A stretch of 17,380 nucleotides of DNA from G013214665 sp964649815. GTDB lineage: Bacteria > Pseudomonadota > Alphaproteobacteria > Rhodobacterales > Rhodobacteraceae. The notes below the pieces were generated by a model. It had not been told where the DNA came from. It searched no databases and was given only the letters and a program-made list of their open reading frames with translations. Of this stretch, positions 1 through 7,711 are shown piece after piece (the first letter of the stretch is position 1; every line of letters starts with the position of its first letter). The stretch covers positions 1 to 17,380 of the forward strand of contig CAZYQC010000066.1 in the NCBI GenBank assembly GCA_964649815.1. Direction: 5' to 3'. Position numbers and translations under genes: made by a program.

Positions 1-774
1 CCAAAGATGATCATCGCAGGCTGCTCTGCCATTCCGCGCCACATCGACTTTGTCAAATTCCGTGAAATCGCCGATAGCGTTGGTGCGTGGCTTTTGGCCG
101 ATGTCGCGCATTTCGCGGGCCTCATCGCGGCGGGCGTGTATCCCAACCCGTTCCCGCATGTTCACGTCGCGACGACAACAACGCACAAAACCCTGCGCGG
201 CCCGCGCGGCGGCATGATCCTGACTGACGACGAGGCGCTGGCGAAAAAGTTCAATTCCGCCATCTTCCCAGGCATCCAAGGCGGGCCGTTGATGCATGTG
301 ATCGCCGCCAAAGCGGTCGCTTTCGGCGAAGCGCTGGACCCAAGCTTTAAGTCCTACCAAGAGCAGGTCATCAAGAATGCACAGACCTTGGCAGCGCAGC
401 TTATTGAAGGTGGGTTGGACATCGTGACAGGCGGCACCGATTGCCACGTCATGCTTGTCGATTTGCGCCCCAAAGGCGTCAAGGGCAACGCGACCGAGAA
501 AGCTTTGGGTCGCGCGCATATCACGTGTAACAAGAACGGCGTGCCGTTTGACGATGAAAAGCCGACCATCACCAGCGGTATTCGCCTCGGCTCGCCCGCG
601 GGAACGACCCGCGGCTTTGGTGAGGAAGAATTCCGCCAGATTGGTCGCTGGATCAACGAAGTTGTGGACGGTCTTGCCGCGAATGGCGAAGACGGAAACA
701 GCGCCGTGGAAGAAAAGGTGCGCGGCGAGGTTGCTGCTCTATGCGCCCGGTTCCCGATGTACCCGAACCTGTAA
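1..774 (+). CDS. glyA: Serine hydroxymethyltransferase, 3' part
   Basis: This is the C-terminal 257 residues of a family of about 430; the 5' end lies left of the window and the frame is open from base 1. The enzyme is a cytoplasmic, PLP-dependent protein that interconverts serine plus tetrahydrofolate with glycine plus 5,10-methylene-tetrahydrofolate, the main source of one-carbon units. Seen directly: the DVAHFAGL segment (codons near 100-123), whose Asp contacts the PLP pyridine nitrogen, and TTTTHKTLRGPRGG, whose Lys (codon 187-189) forms the Schiff base with PLP. Further along are GIQGGP and SGIRLGSPAGTTRG, both typical of GlyA. The TAA stop is at 772-774, followed closely by a hairpin terminator, so glyA ends its transcript here. 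Nothing is unusual. Identity is essentially certain; only the truncation limits the call. Confidence 0.98.
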   Translation, partial: PKMIIAGCSAIPRHIDFVKFREIADSVGAWLLADVAHFAGLIAAGVYPNPFPHVHVATTTTHKTLRGPRGGMILTDDEALAKKFNSAIFPGIQGGPLMHVIAAKAVAFGEALDPSFKSYQEQVIKNAQTLAAQLIEGGLDIVTGGTDCHVMLVDLRPKGVKGNATEKALGRAHITCNKNGVPFDDEKPTITSGIRLGSPAGTTRGFGEEEFRQIGRWINEVVDGLAANGEDGNSAVEEKVRGEVAALCARFPMYPNL

Positions 775-783
775 GTTCTGCCA

Positions 784-813
784 GAGGGGCGTGCGCCAAG
801 CGCGCGCCCCTTT
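784..813 (+). terminator. Rho-independent-type terminator of glyA
   Basis: A 10-bp stem pairs 786-795 with 801-810, with one G-U pair, around a 5-base loop (796-800). It is very GC-rich and is followed by three T at 811-813. The short T-run is weak by E. coli standards but usual for high-GC alphaproteobacteria. It lies 10 bases after the glyA stop. Read from the other strand there is no T-run, so it serves glyA rather than the leftward gene at 880-1254. Confidence 0.7.
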
Positions 814-879
814 GACAACCGGCAACATCAGGCGCGCTTGGCCACCCAAGCGGCCTTTTCAGGCGTTTGTGTCGGGTCG

Positions 880-1254
880 TTAGCTTAGGCCGCGCCAATG
901 CAGCCAGGCAAGCAACAACGCCAAGACCAACAGCAGGTTAAACGCAATAGCGCCCAGCACGCCGAGGATTTTGCCTTTGCGCCGGTCCGCCACGTCAATG
1001 CTGTCGATGAATTCGAAAAACGTGCGCTCTGCCTTGGCAAGGGATTGCGGATCAACCTGCCGCAAGAGCTTTGGGTTGCCGCCATGCGCGCCCGCCTCGA
1101 TCACGGTTTGCGCAGCGGCGCGCACGTGACTTGGCAACAAGCGCCCTGCCCTTTTGACAGCCTTGGAAAGCGTCGATCCGCCCACACCGAACGTCGCCTT
1201 GAGCGCGGCGCGAAACCGGTCCGATTGGGCGTCGATGTCTTCTTGGCTGATCAT
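880..1254 (-). CDS. Conserved hypothetical protein with C-terminal membrane anchor
   Basis: A 124-residue protein of unknown function. The N-terminal 90 residues are soluble, charged and probably helical, with a basic stretch (KAVKRAGRLLPSHVRAAAQ, about residues 31-49). The C-terminus has one clear hydrophobic segment (about residues 96-118) preceded by RRKGK, giving a tail-anchored layout with the N-terminal part predicted in the cytoplasm. There is no signal peptide and no recognised catalytic motif. I recall similar short proteins of this form near glyA in Rhodobacteraceae; no family name can be given. It starts at ATG 1252-1254 and stops with TAA at 880-882, divergent from the hydrolase at 1337. 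An overlapping rightward open frame (898-1350) looks like a codon-bias shadow. The call as a real gene is likely, not certain. Confidence 0.65.
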   Translation of the reverse strand: MISQEDIDAQSDRFRAALKATFGVGGSTLSKAVKRAGRLLPSHVRAAAQTVIEAGAHGGNPKLLRQVDPQSLAKAERTFFEFIDSIDVADRRKGKILGVLGAIAFNLLLVLALLLAWLHWRGLS

Positions 1255-1336
1255 TCCAGCGGTCTATCCGCAAAAGAACGCAGCCTCAATGCCGCCGGGG
1301 CTGGTGCGCGGCGGCGAAGCGCGCTAGCGGTGTTGT

Positions 1337-2113
1337 ATGTTGGCGCATGAGACATTTGGTGATCCCGACCTGCCCGCGTTGATGATCGCGCATGGCTTGT
1401 TTGGATCTGCACGGAATTGGCGGGTCATCGCAAAGCGTTTGAGTGATGCGTACCACGTTGTCACGGTTGATATGCGCAACCACGGTCAAAGCTTTTGGTC
1501 CGACACGCACCAATATGCCGATTTGGCGCAAGATCTGATCGATTTGATGGAGCATATGGACCGACCGTTCTGTTTGCTGGGGCATTCAATGGGCGGCAAG
1601 TCGGCGATGACTGCCGCGTTGCGGGCGCCGGAACGCATCACATCCCTGATCGTTGCGGATATCGCGCCTGTCCCTTACGAGCACACGCAGCTGCACAACA
1701 TCGCGGCGATGCGCGCAGTTGATCTGTCGCGGGTAACGCGCCGGTCAGAGGCGCAGGCGCAATTGGCAGAACAAGGTGTCGGAGACGTTGAGCGCGCGTT
1801 TTTCACGCAATCATTGGATGTGCAGAACCAGTCCTGGATCTTCAACCTTGACGCGCTTGCCGCCAATATGGGCGCGATCATGAGCTTTCCCGAAATGAGC
1901 AACGCACGGTACTCTCGCCCCGCTTTGTTTTTGTCGGGCGCAGGCTCGGACTATGTGCAGGATAGCCATAAACCTCTGATTAGAAAACTTTTTCCCAAGG
2001 CGCGCTTTGCCAAGCTTTCAAATGCGGGGCATTGGCTCCATGCGGAACAACCGCGGCATTTCGAAAGCGCGGTCCGGGTTTTCCTAGATCACAGCCTGCG
2101 CCCCGGGGCTTGA
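1337..2113 (+). CDS. Alpha/beta hydrolase, YbfF-type esterase
   Basis: A 258-residue cytoplasmic alpha/beta-hydrolase-fold enzyme of the YbfF-like esterase group. Seen: the oxyanion-hole region HGLFGSARNW (residues 19-28), the strand motif DMRNHGQS (45-52), the nucleophile elbow GHSMGGKSA with Ser84, a probable acid at Asp205 (GAGSDYV) and the catalytic His232 in NAGHWLHAEQP. The full triad is therefore present and length fits the family. Such enzymes hydrolyse carboxyl or thioester bonds of small acyl substrates; the natural substrate is unknown and cannot be read from sequence. The ATG start at 1337 lacks a strong Shine-Dalgarno, but the N-terminus aligns well with relatives that begin just before HG. 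It lies 66 bases before the lipid methyltransferase on the same strand; a joint role in lipid metabolism is only a guess. Confidence 0.88.
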   Translation: MLAHETFGDPDLPALMIAHGLFGSARNWRVIAKRLSDAYHVVTVDMRNHGQSFWSDTHQYADLAQDLIDLMEHMDRPFCLLGHSMGGKSAMTAALRAPERITSLIVADIAPVPYEHTQLHNIAAMRAVDLSRVTRRSEAQAQLAEQGVGDVERAFFTQSLDVQNQSWIFNLDALAANMGAIMSFPEMSNARYSRPALFLSGAGSDYVQDSHKPLIRKLFPKARFAKLSNAGHWLHAEQPRHFESAVRVFLDHSLRPGA

Positions 2114-2139
2114 CGCCCACGCAGCACAGCGCAAATATT
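2110..2139 (+). promoter_or_regulatory. Possible promoter of the cfa-type gene
   Basis: TTGACG at 2110-2115 matches five of six bases of the sigma-70 -35 box and overlaps the hydrolase stop codon. A poorer -10 candidate, AATATT, sits at 2134-2139 after 18 bases. This would put the transcript start about 35 bases before the ATG at 2180. It is pattern reading only; the gene could equally be transcribed from upstream of the hydrolase. Confidence 0.3.
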
Positions 2140-2179
2140 TCGGTCGCACGTGATCCATTCTGTGAAAACGGAGGGTGCT

Positions 2180-3409
2180 ATGTGGGAAAATCTGTTGGAC
2201 CGTTTTTTGACGGGAATGATCGTCGCCGATCAGCTGCGCGTCACCTACCCGTCTGGAACTGTAAAAACCTATGGCCCAAGCTCGGGCCGCGATGCGGCGA
2301 TCCGCATCAAGGACAGCCAGACACTACGGGCCCTATGTCTCCAGCCCGAGCTGGCTATGGGCGAAGGGTATATGGATGACACGATCGCCTTTCCCGACAG
2401 CGATCTGGACAGCGTTCTAGAGCTTTTGATCAGGAACCGAGACCGAGGGCGCCTGCCCAAATGGGTGACGGCAGCCGATCGCCTTAGGTTTGAGCTGCGG
2501 CGCTTTATCCAACGAAATGCGCCCACGCGCTCTAAGCAGAACGTCGCGCACCATTATGATATCTCGGACGATTTGTATCGGCTCTTCCTTGATGAAGACA
2601 TGCAGTATTCCTGTGCCTATTTCACCTCAGACAGCCAGACGCTTGAAGAGGCACAAAAAGCCAAGAAGGCCCTGATTGCGGGCAAACTGGCGTTACAGCC
2701 GGGCATGCATGTTCTGGATATTGGCTGCGGCTGGGGCGGCATGGCGATGACGCTTGCAGCCGATTACGGGGTCCATGTGACAGGCATCACCTTGTCCGAA
2801 AACCAACTTGCCACAGCCAAGGCGCGCGTTGCAGCGGCGGGACTGTCGGAGATGGTGAGCTTTAAGCTGCAGGACTACCGGCTTGAGACAGGGCGATACG
2901 ATCGGGTTGTTTCGGTCGGCATGCTCGAACACGTGGGCGTCCCGAACTATGGTACTTATTTTGAAAAGGTCGCGGACGTGCTGAAGCCGGATGGCGTCGC
3001 ATTGATCCATACCATCGGCCGGTCTGCGCCGCCGATGTCGCATTCGCAATGGATCAACAAGTATATCTTTCCCGGCGGCTACGTTCCGTCCCTTTCAGAA
3101 TTGGCGCCAGCGCTTGAGCAGTCGGGCCTCTGGCAAACCGACATCGAAGTCTGGCGCTTGCACTATGCCAAGACGCTCAGACATTGGCGGACGCGGTTCG
3201 AGGCGCATGTCGACGAGATTGAACGCAGCTATGACGCGCGATTTGTGCGCATGTTTCGGTATTATCTCACAGTCTGCATTCTCGCGTTCGAGCATCAGAT
3301 GCAGGGCGTCTATCAGTTTCAGCTGGCGCACAAACGCGATGCGGTGCCGTTGACACGCGATTATCTCTACACCGGCCACCAAGCGCAGGCCCAAAGCGCT
3401 GCGGAATAG
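2180..3409 (+). CDS. cfa: Cyclopropane-fatty-acyl-phospholipid synthase family methyltransferase
   Basis: A 409-residue SAM-dependent enzyme of the CFA synthase family, which modifies the double bond of unsaturated acyl chains in membrane phospholipids. The N-terminal lipid-binding domain covers about residues 1-110. The Rossmann methyltransferase domain follows, with SAM motif VLDIGCGWGG (178-187). Residues matching the E. coli active site are visible: Cys145 (YSCAYF), Glu250 (MLEHVG), His277 (HTIG), Tyr329 (HYAKTL) and Cys366 in the YYLTVC motif. FPGG (297-300) is also typical. I chose ATG 2180 because GGAGGG at 2170-2175 precedes it; an in-frame GTG at 2150 lacks such a site. Whether the product is a cyclopropane ring or a methylated chain (as for the related UfaM in furan fatty acid synthesis of Rhodobacter) cannot be decided from sequence. 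Confidence 0.9.
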   Translation: MWENLLDRFLTGMIVADQLRVTYPSGTVKTYGPSSGRDAAIRIKDSQTLRALCLQPELAMGEGYMDDTIAFPDSDLDSVLELLIRNRDRGRLPKWVTAADRLRFELRRFIQRNAPTRSKQNVAHHYDISDDLYRLFLDEDMQYSCAYFTSDSQTLEEAQKAKKALIAGKLALQPGMHVLDIGCGWGGMAMTLAADYGVHVTGITLSENQLATAKARVAAAGLSEMVSFKLQDYRLETGRYDRVVSVGMLEHVGVPNYGTYFEKVADVLKPDGVALIHTIGRSAPPMSHSQWINKYIFPGGYVPSLSELAPALEQSGLWQTDIEVWRLHYAKTLRHWRTRFEAHVDEIERSYDARFVRMFRYYLTVCILAFEHQMQGVYQFQLAHKRDAVPLTRDYLYTGHQAQAQSAAE

Positions 3410-3471
3410 TGTCCAAAGCCTGGATTTTCGCTTGCTGAGCGATTTGCATTAGGAATGTCACAGATCGGGCC

Positions 3472-3499
3472 TTGCGCCCGCCGGGACCTTGCCTATAAC
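3472..3499 (+). promoter_or_regulatory. Probable sigma-70-type promoter of carB
   Basis: TTGCGC at 3472-3477 and TATAAC at 3494-3499 are separated by 16 bases. A start near 3506 would leave a leader of about 20 bases before the ATG at 3527, with a purine-rich GGGGGA at 3517-3522 as ribosome binding site. There is no room for an attenuator or riboswitch between this promoter and the gene. Confidence 0.45.
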
Positions 3500-3526
3500 G
3501 CAGGACAATTTGAGCCGGGGGATGCT

Positions 3527-6500
3527 ATGCCGAAACGTACCGATATTTCATCGATCATGATCATCGGCGCTGGTCCCATTGTGATCGGGCAAGCGTGTGA
3601 ATTCGACTATTCCGGCGCACAAGCCTGCAAGGCATTGCGCGAGGAAGGGTATCGGGTCATCCTTGTGAACTCGAACCCAGCGACGATCATGACCGACCCG
3701 GGTCTTGCCGATGCCACCTACATTGAGCCGATCACGCCCGAAGTTGTGGCCCGGATTATTGAAATCGAACGCCCTGATGCGCTTTTGCCGACGATGGGCG
3801 GCCAGACCGGTTTGAACACCTCGCTCGCGCTCGAAGAGATGGGGGTTCTGGATAAGTTTGGGGTCGAGATGATCGGCGCCAAACGCGATGCCATCGAAAT
3901 GGCCGAAGACCGCAAGCTCTTTCGTGAAGCGATGGATCGGCTCGGGCTGGAGAACCCCAGAGCCACGATTGTGACCGCTCCTAAGGACGAGAACGGTCAT
4001 TTCGATCTGGATGCGGGCGTGCAGATTGCCCTCGATACCCTGCCCGAGATTGGATTGCCGGCCATCATCAGACCGGCCTTTACCCTTGGGGGAACCGGCG
4101 GCGGCGTCGCCTATAATCGCGACGATTATATTCACATTTGCCGCTCTGGCATGGACGCGAGCCCGGTTGGACAGATCCTTGTGGACGAGAGCCTTTTGGG
4201 TTGGAAAGAATTCGAGATGGAAGTTGTCCGCGACAAAGCGGACAACGCGATCATCGTCTGTTCCATCGAAAACGTGGATCCAATGGGCGTGCACACGGGC
4301 GACTCGATCACTGTGGCGCCGGCGCTGACGTTGACGGACAAAGAATATCAGATCATGCGGAATGGCTCGATCGCCGTTCTGCGTGAGATTGGCGTCGAAA
4401 CGGGCGGGTCCAACGTTCAATGGGCGATCAACCCGGACGATGGCCGGATGGTTGTGATCGAGATGAACCCGCGGGTGTCTAGATCCTCGGCGCTTGCCTC
4501 GAAAGCCACAGGTTTTCCGATCGCCAAGATCGCGGCAAAGCTTGCGGTCGGCTACACGTTGGACGAGTTGGACAACGACATCACCAAAGTGACGCCTGCC
4601 TCGTTCGAGCCGACCATCGACTATGTTGTGACGAAAATTCCGCGCTTTGCTTTTGAGAAATTCCCTGGCTCTGAGCCCTATTTGACCACGGCGATGAAGT
4701 CTGTGGGCGAGGCGATGTCGATCGGTCGAACGATCCACGAGTCACTGCAAAAGGCTCTGGCTTCGATGGAGACAGGCCTAACCGGCTTTGACGAGATCGA
4801 TATCGCGGGCGTCTCTTCTTCGGGGCAGGGCACGTTGAACGAAGCAGAGCGCGCTGCTTTGGTCAAAGCGCTGTCGCGTCAAACGCCAGACAGGCTGCGG
4901 GTGATCGCACAGGCGATGCGCCACGGGCTAAGCGACGACGAGATTTTCGGCGTCACCAAGTTCGACCCTTGGTTCCTGGCGCGGATCCGCGAGATCATCG
5001 AGACCGAGGCAGACATCATCGCCACAGGGTTGCCAGGCGATGCAGACGGGATGCGCGGGCTCAAAATGATGGGCTTTACGGATGCGCGTTTGGCCAAGCT
5101 GACGTCCCAATCCGAGACGGACGTGCGCGCCGCACGGATCGCCCTGGGCGTCACGGCGGTTTACAAACGCATCGACACCTGCGCCGCCGAATTTGAGGCG
5201 CAAACGCCTTACATGTATTCAACCTACGAAACCCCCGTCTTTGGCGAAGTGGAATGCGAAGCCCGCCCATCGGATCGCAAAAAGGTTGTCATTCTTGGCG
5301 GAGGACCCAACCGGATTGGTCAGGGTATCGAATTTGACTATTGCTGCTGTCACGCGTGTTTTGCCCTAACGGATGCCGGTTACGAGACCATCATGGTCAA
5401 TTGTAACCCCGAGACCGTATCGACAGATTATGACACATCGGACCGCCTCTATTTCGAGCCGCTTACATTTGAACACGTGATGGAAATCCTGACGAAAGAG
5501 CAGGAAAGCGGCACGTTGCACGGCGTCATTGTTCAGTTTGGTGGTCAAACCCCGCTTAAGCTGGCCAATGCGCTGCATGATGCAGGTATCCCGATCCTTG
5601 GCACCACGCCAGATGCGATTGACCTGGCGGAAGACCGCGAGCGGTTTCAAAAGCTGGTAAACGATTTGGGCCTCAAGCAGCCAAAGAACGGCATCGCGCA
5701 TTCCGACGAAGAAGCACTCGCCATTGCAGAGGACATCGGGTTCCCGCTGGTCATTCGGCCATCATATGTTCTGGGCGGTCGCGCGATGGAGATCGTTCGG
5801 GATCAAGCGCAATTGGAGCGCTATATCTCAGAGGCGGTGGTCGTCTCTGGTGACAGCCCGGTTCTGCTGGACAGCTATCTCGCGGGCGCGGTTGAGCTGG
5901 ACGTCGATGCGCTGTGTGACGGCGATGACGTCCATGTCTCCGGCATCATGCAACATATCGAAGAGGCGGGCGTGCATTCCGGCGACAGCGCGTGTTCCTT
6001 GCCGCCCTATTCGCTGAGCAAGGACACAATCGCCGAAATCGAGCGCCAGACGCATGCTTTGGCCAAGGCGCTGCATGTTGTTGGTCTGATGAATGTTCAG
6101 TTTGCCGTGCAAAACGGCGATATCTACCTGATCGAGGTCAATCCTAGGGCCTCTCGGACGGTGCCCTTTGTAGCCAAGTCAACAGACAGTGCAATTGCGT
6201 CGATCGCGGCGCGGATTATGGCGGGCGAAAAGCTCTCTGCTTTCCCACATCGCCCGGCTTATGACGCCGATGCGAGCTATGACACAGTTTTGCCGCTGGC
6301 CGATCCGATGACGCTGGCCGACCCGAACATGCCGTGGTTCTCGGTCAAAGAAGCCGTCATGCCGTTTGCCCGTTTCCCCGGCGTTGACACGATACTTGGG
6401 CCCGAGATGCGCTCGACCGGCGAGGTCATGGGCTGGGATCGCGATTTCCCGCGGGCGTTTCTAAAGGCGCAGATGGGCGCAGGGATGAAGCTACCGTCGA

Positions 6501-6889
6501 GCGGTTGCGCCTTCATCTCGATCCGGGATGACGACAAAACGTCCGAGATGCTGGATACGGCCAAGACGTTGACAGACATAGGATTTACCCTGATCGCGAC
6601 GCGCGGCACGACAGCTTGGCTGAACGAGGCAGGTATCGCCTGCTCTGTCGTCAACAAGGTCTATGAAGGGCGTCCTGACGTGACCGACACGATGAAGGAC
6701 GGTGGCGTGCAATTGGTGATCAACACCACCGAGGGCGCGCAGGCGGTTGAGGATTCAAAGTCGATCCGATCCATCGCTCTGTTCGATAAAATCCCCTATT
6801 TCACCACAGCTGCAAGCGCCCACGCCGCCGTTCAGGCCATTCAGGCGCAGTTGGAAGGGGATGTGGCCGTCAAGGCGCTGCAACACTGA
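3527..6889 (+). CDS. carB: Carbamoyl phosphate synthetase, large subunit
   Basis: A 1120-residue cytoplasmic subunit that makes carbamoyl phosphate from bicarbonate, ammonia (delivered by the glutaminase CarA) and two ATP, for pyrimidine and arginine synthesis. The internal duplication is plain. The first ATP-grasp half has GAGPIVIGQACEFDYSG near its start, then FTLGGTGGG and EMNPRVSRSSALASKATG. The second half has GGGPNRIGQGIEFDYCCCHA, PSYVLGGRAMEIV and EVNPRASRTVPFVAKSTD. An oligomerisation segment lies between them, and a C-terminal MGS-like allosteric domain covers about the last 140 residues. It is slightly longer than the E. coli protein (1073), as usual for alphaproteobacteria. I chose ATG 3527 because it follows a ribosome site and starts at the conserved MPKRTDI; an ATG at 3455 would place the promoter inside the gene. 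carA is not in the window, so the subunits are encoded apart. Confidence 0.98.
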   Translation: MPKRTDISSIMIIGAGPIVIGQACEFDYSGAQACKALREEGYRVILVNSNPATIMTDPGLADATYIEPITPEVVARIIEIERPDALLPTMGGQTGLNTSLALEEMGVLDKFGVEMIGAKRDAIEMAEDRKLFREAMDRLGLENPRATIVTAPKDENGHFDLDAGVQIALDTLPEIGLPAIIRPAFTLGGTGGGVAYNRDDYIHICRSGMDASPVGQILVDESLLGWKEFEMEVVRDKADNAIIVCSIENVDPMGVHTGDSITVAPALTLTDKEYQIMRNGSIAVLREIGVETGGSNVQWAINPDDGRMVVIEMNPRVSRSSALASKATGFPIAKIAAKLAVGYTLDELDNDITKVTPASFEPTIDYVVTKIPRFAFEKFPGSEPYLTTAMKSVGEAMSIGRTIHESLQKALASMETGLTGFDEIDIAGVSSSGQGTLNEAERAALVKALSRQTPDRLRVIAQAMRHGLSDDEIFGVTKFDPWFLARIREIIETEADIIATGLPGDADGMRGLKMMGFTDARLAKLTSQSETDVRAARIALGVTAVYKRIDTCAAEFEAQTPYMYSTYETPVFGEVECEARPSDRKKVVILGGGPNRIGQGIEFDYCCCHACFALTDAGYETIMVNCNPETVSTDYDTSDRLYFEPLTFEHVMEILTKEQESGTLHGVIVQFGGQTPLKLANALHDAGIPILGTTPDAIDLAEDRERFQKLVNDLGLKQPKNGIAHSDEEALAIAEDIGFPLVIRPSYVLGGRAMEIVRDQAQLERYISEAVVVSGDSPVLLDSYLAGAVELDVDALCDGDDVHVSGIMQHIEEAGVHSGDSACSLPPYSLSKDTIAEIERQTHALAKALHVVGLMNVQFAVQNGDIYLIEVNPRASRTVPFVAKSTDSAIASIAARIMAGEKLSAFPHRPAYDADASYDTVLPLADPMTLADPNMPWFSVKEAVMPFARFPGVDTILGPEMRSTGEVMGWDRDFPRAFLKAQMGAGMKLPSSGCAFISIRDDDKTSEMLDTAKTLTDIGFTLIATRGTTAWLNEAGIACSVVNKVYEGRPDVTDTMKDGGVQLVINTTEGAQAVEDSKSIRSIALFDKIPYFTTAASAHAAVQAIQAQLEGDVAVKALQH

Positions 6890-6893
6890 TGAG

Positions 6894-6919
6894 GATCAGG
6901 CCGCGCGGTCGGCCTGATC
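6894..6919. repeat. Perfect inverted repeat between carB and maiA, possible two-way terminator
   Basis: GATCAGGCC (6894-6902) is exactly complementary to GGCCTGATC (6911-6919) around an 8-base loop. It lies between the convergent carB stop (6889) and the maiA stop (6918-6920), overlapping the latter. Neither side has a T-run, so it is not a classic intrinsic terminator, but a stable hairpin shared by both transcripts fits mRNA 3' end formation or protection. Confidence 0.5.
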
Positions 6920-7532
6920 AATCCGGGTAAGCAGCCGAAAAGGCAGGATGCTCTGCGCAGGCCGCTTCGACCGCCCGAATTTGCGAGCATTGGCTGTAAT
7001 CAACGCCCCACCGGTTTGCGTTGTAAAGCTGTGGTATGAGGCACAGATCGACAAAGCCTGGGTTGGCTCCGCCAATAAACGGCGCCAGTGATCGGCCTTG
7101 CATCAGTTCCTCAAACGCCGCGAGGGCGGGGCCGATAAAGTGCTTCATCCATTCGGTTCTCTCCGGCTCTTGCCCGCCGGTTGCGTGGCGCATGACCGAG
7201 AGATTGCAAACGGGATGAAGATCGACCGCAATGGCATAGGCCAAGGCGCGATCCATTGCCCGGGCGACAGGGTCTTGCGGCAAAAGCCCCATGCCGCGGC
7301 TTTGGTCGAGATATTCGAGGATTGCGAGCGACTGGGTCAGGCGTTGGCCATCGATATCAAGCACCGGAACCAGGCCTTGCGGGTTTCGTTGCAGGTGTTC
7401 TGGCGACTTATGCTCTGCATCCAGCAAATTGACCTGTTCGATCCGATACGGCACGCCCAAAAGGTTCAGCGCAATTCTGACGCGGTAGCTGGCAGAGGAC
7501 TTCGGGTAGTCCCACAACACGATCTCGGTCAT
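6918..7532 (-). CDS. maiA: Maleylacetoacetate isomerase (zeta-class GST)
   Basis: A 204-residue cytoplasmic, glutathione-dependent enzyme that converts 4-maleylacetoacetate, the ring-cleavage product of homogentisate, into 4-fumarylacetoacetate. The thioredoxin-like N-terminal domain carries the zeta-class signature SSASYRVRIAL (residues 12-22), NPQGLVPVLD and QSLAILEYLD, which bind glutathione. The C-terminal half is the all-helical GST domain, ending NRWGVDYSQ and an AHPAF-like tail (AEHPAFSAAYPD). The usual signature is SSCS; here the Cys is Ala14, while the serines remain. It is the last gene of the homogentisate operon. Its ATG overlaps the stop of the upstream small gene by four bases (ATGA), implying translational coupling. 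With hmgA and fahA in the same operon, a general GST role is unlikely. Confidence 0.93.
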   Translation of the reverse strand: MTEIVLWDYPKSSASYRVRIALNLLGVPYRIEQVNLLDAEHKSPEHLQRNPQGLVPVLDIDGQRLTQSLAILEYLDQSRGMGLLPQDPVARAMDRALAYAIAVDLHPVCNLSVMRHATGGQEPERTEWMKHFIGPALAAFEELMQGRSLAPFIGGANPGFVDLCLIPQLYNANRWGVDYSQCSQIRAVEAACAEHPAFSAAYPD

Positions 7533-7711
7533 TTGGCGGCCTCTAACGCCGCCCGCAGGACATCCCGGTCGCCAATGTGGTTGGCTAAAACAAGGATGAG
7601 GCGGGCGTTGAACGCATCACTGTCAGCCTTGCTGAGGTCTTCGTGACTGGCGAGCAGTTCGTCATAAAAGCCGTCAGGATCGGGAATGTTTGGCGTAAGC
7701 GTAAGCATCAT
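7529..7711 (-). CDS. DUF2783-type small protein, likely coupling component of the flavin hydroxylase
   Basis: A 60-residue acidic protein, mostly helical by eye, with no membrane segment or cysteine. I recognise the pattern LTPNIPDPDGFYDELLASHE and NARLILVLANHIGD as DUF2783 from memory. It overlaps both neighbours by the ATGA arrangement: its ATG overlaps the TGA of the flavoprotein gene, and its own stop overlaps the maiA start. A good ribosome site (GGAGG) lies in the last codons of the flavoprotein gene; a second ATG follows immediately at 7708. In Pseudomonas putida U, 3-hydroxyphenylacetate hydroxylase has a roughly 60-kDa flavoprotein (MhaA) and a roughly 6-kDa coupling protein (MhaB). 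Size, order and pathway here match that pair, so an MhaB-like role is inferred. No direct sequence comparison was possible. Confidence 0.75.
   Translation of the reverse strand: MMLTLTPNIPDPDGFYDELLASHEDLSKADSDAFNARLILVLANHIGDRDVLRAALEAAK

Noticed and set aside
898..1350. Rightward open frame overlapping the small membrane-anchored protein
   Set aside because: The leftward frame has a sensible transmembrane anchor and protein-like composition; the rightward one is Arg-rich, has no features and would run into the hydrolase start.
2150..2179. GTG start for the cfa-type gene
   Set aside because: ATG 2180 has GGAGGG at the right distance; the GTG has none.
3466..3480. Small stem (CGGGC, five-base loop, GCCCG) downstream of the cfa-type gene as its terminator
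   Set aside because: Only 5 bp, no T-run, and it coincides with the predicted carB -35 region; likely chance in GC-rich DNA.
3455..3526. N-terminal extension of CarB from an upstream ATG at 3455
   Set aside because: The added 24 residues are unlike CarB, and this start would bury the predicted promoter; ATG 3527 has a ribosome site and begins the conserved sequence.
3548..4738. Long leftward open frame of 396 codons inside carB
   Set aside because: It is antisense to unmistakable carB sequence, has a low-complexity, Arg- and His-rich translation and no recognisable domain; long antisense frames are expected from GC-rich codon bias.
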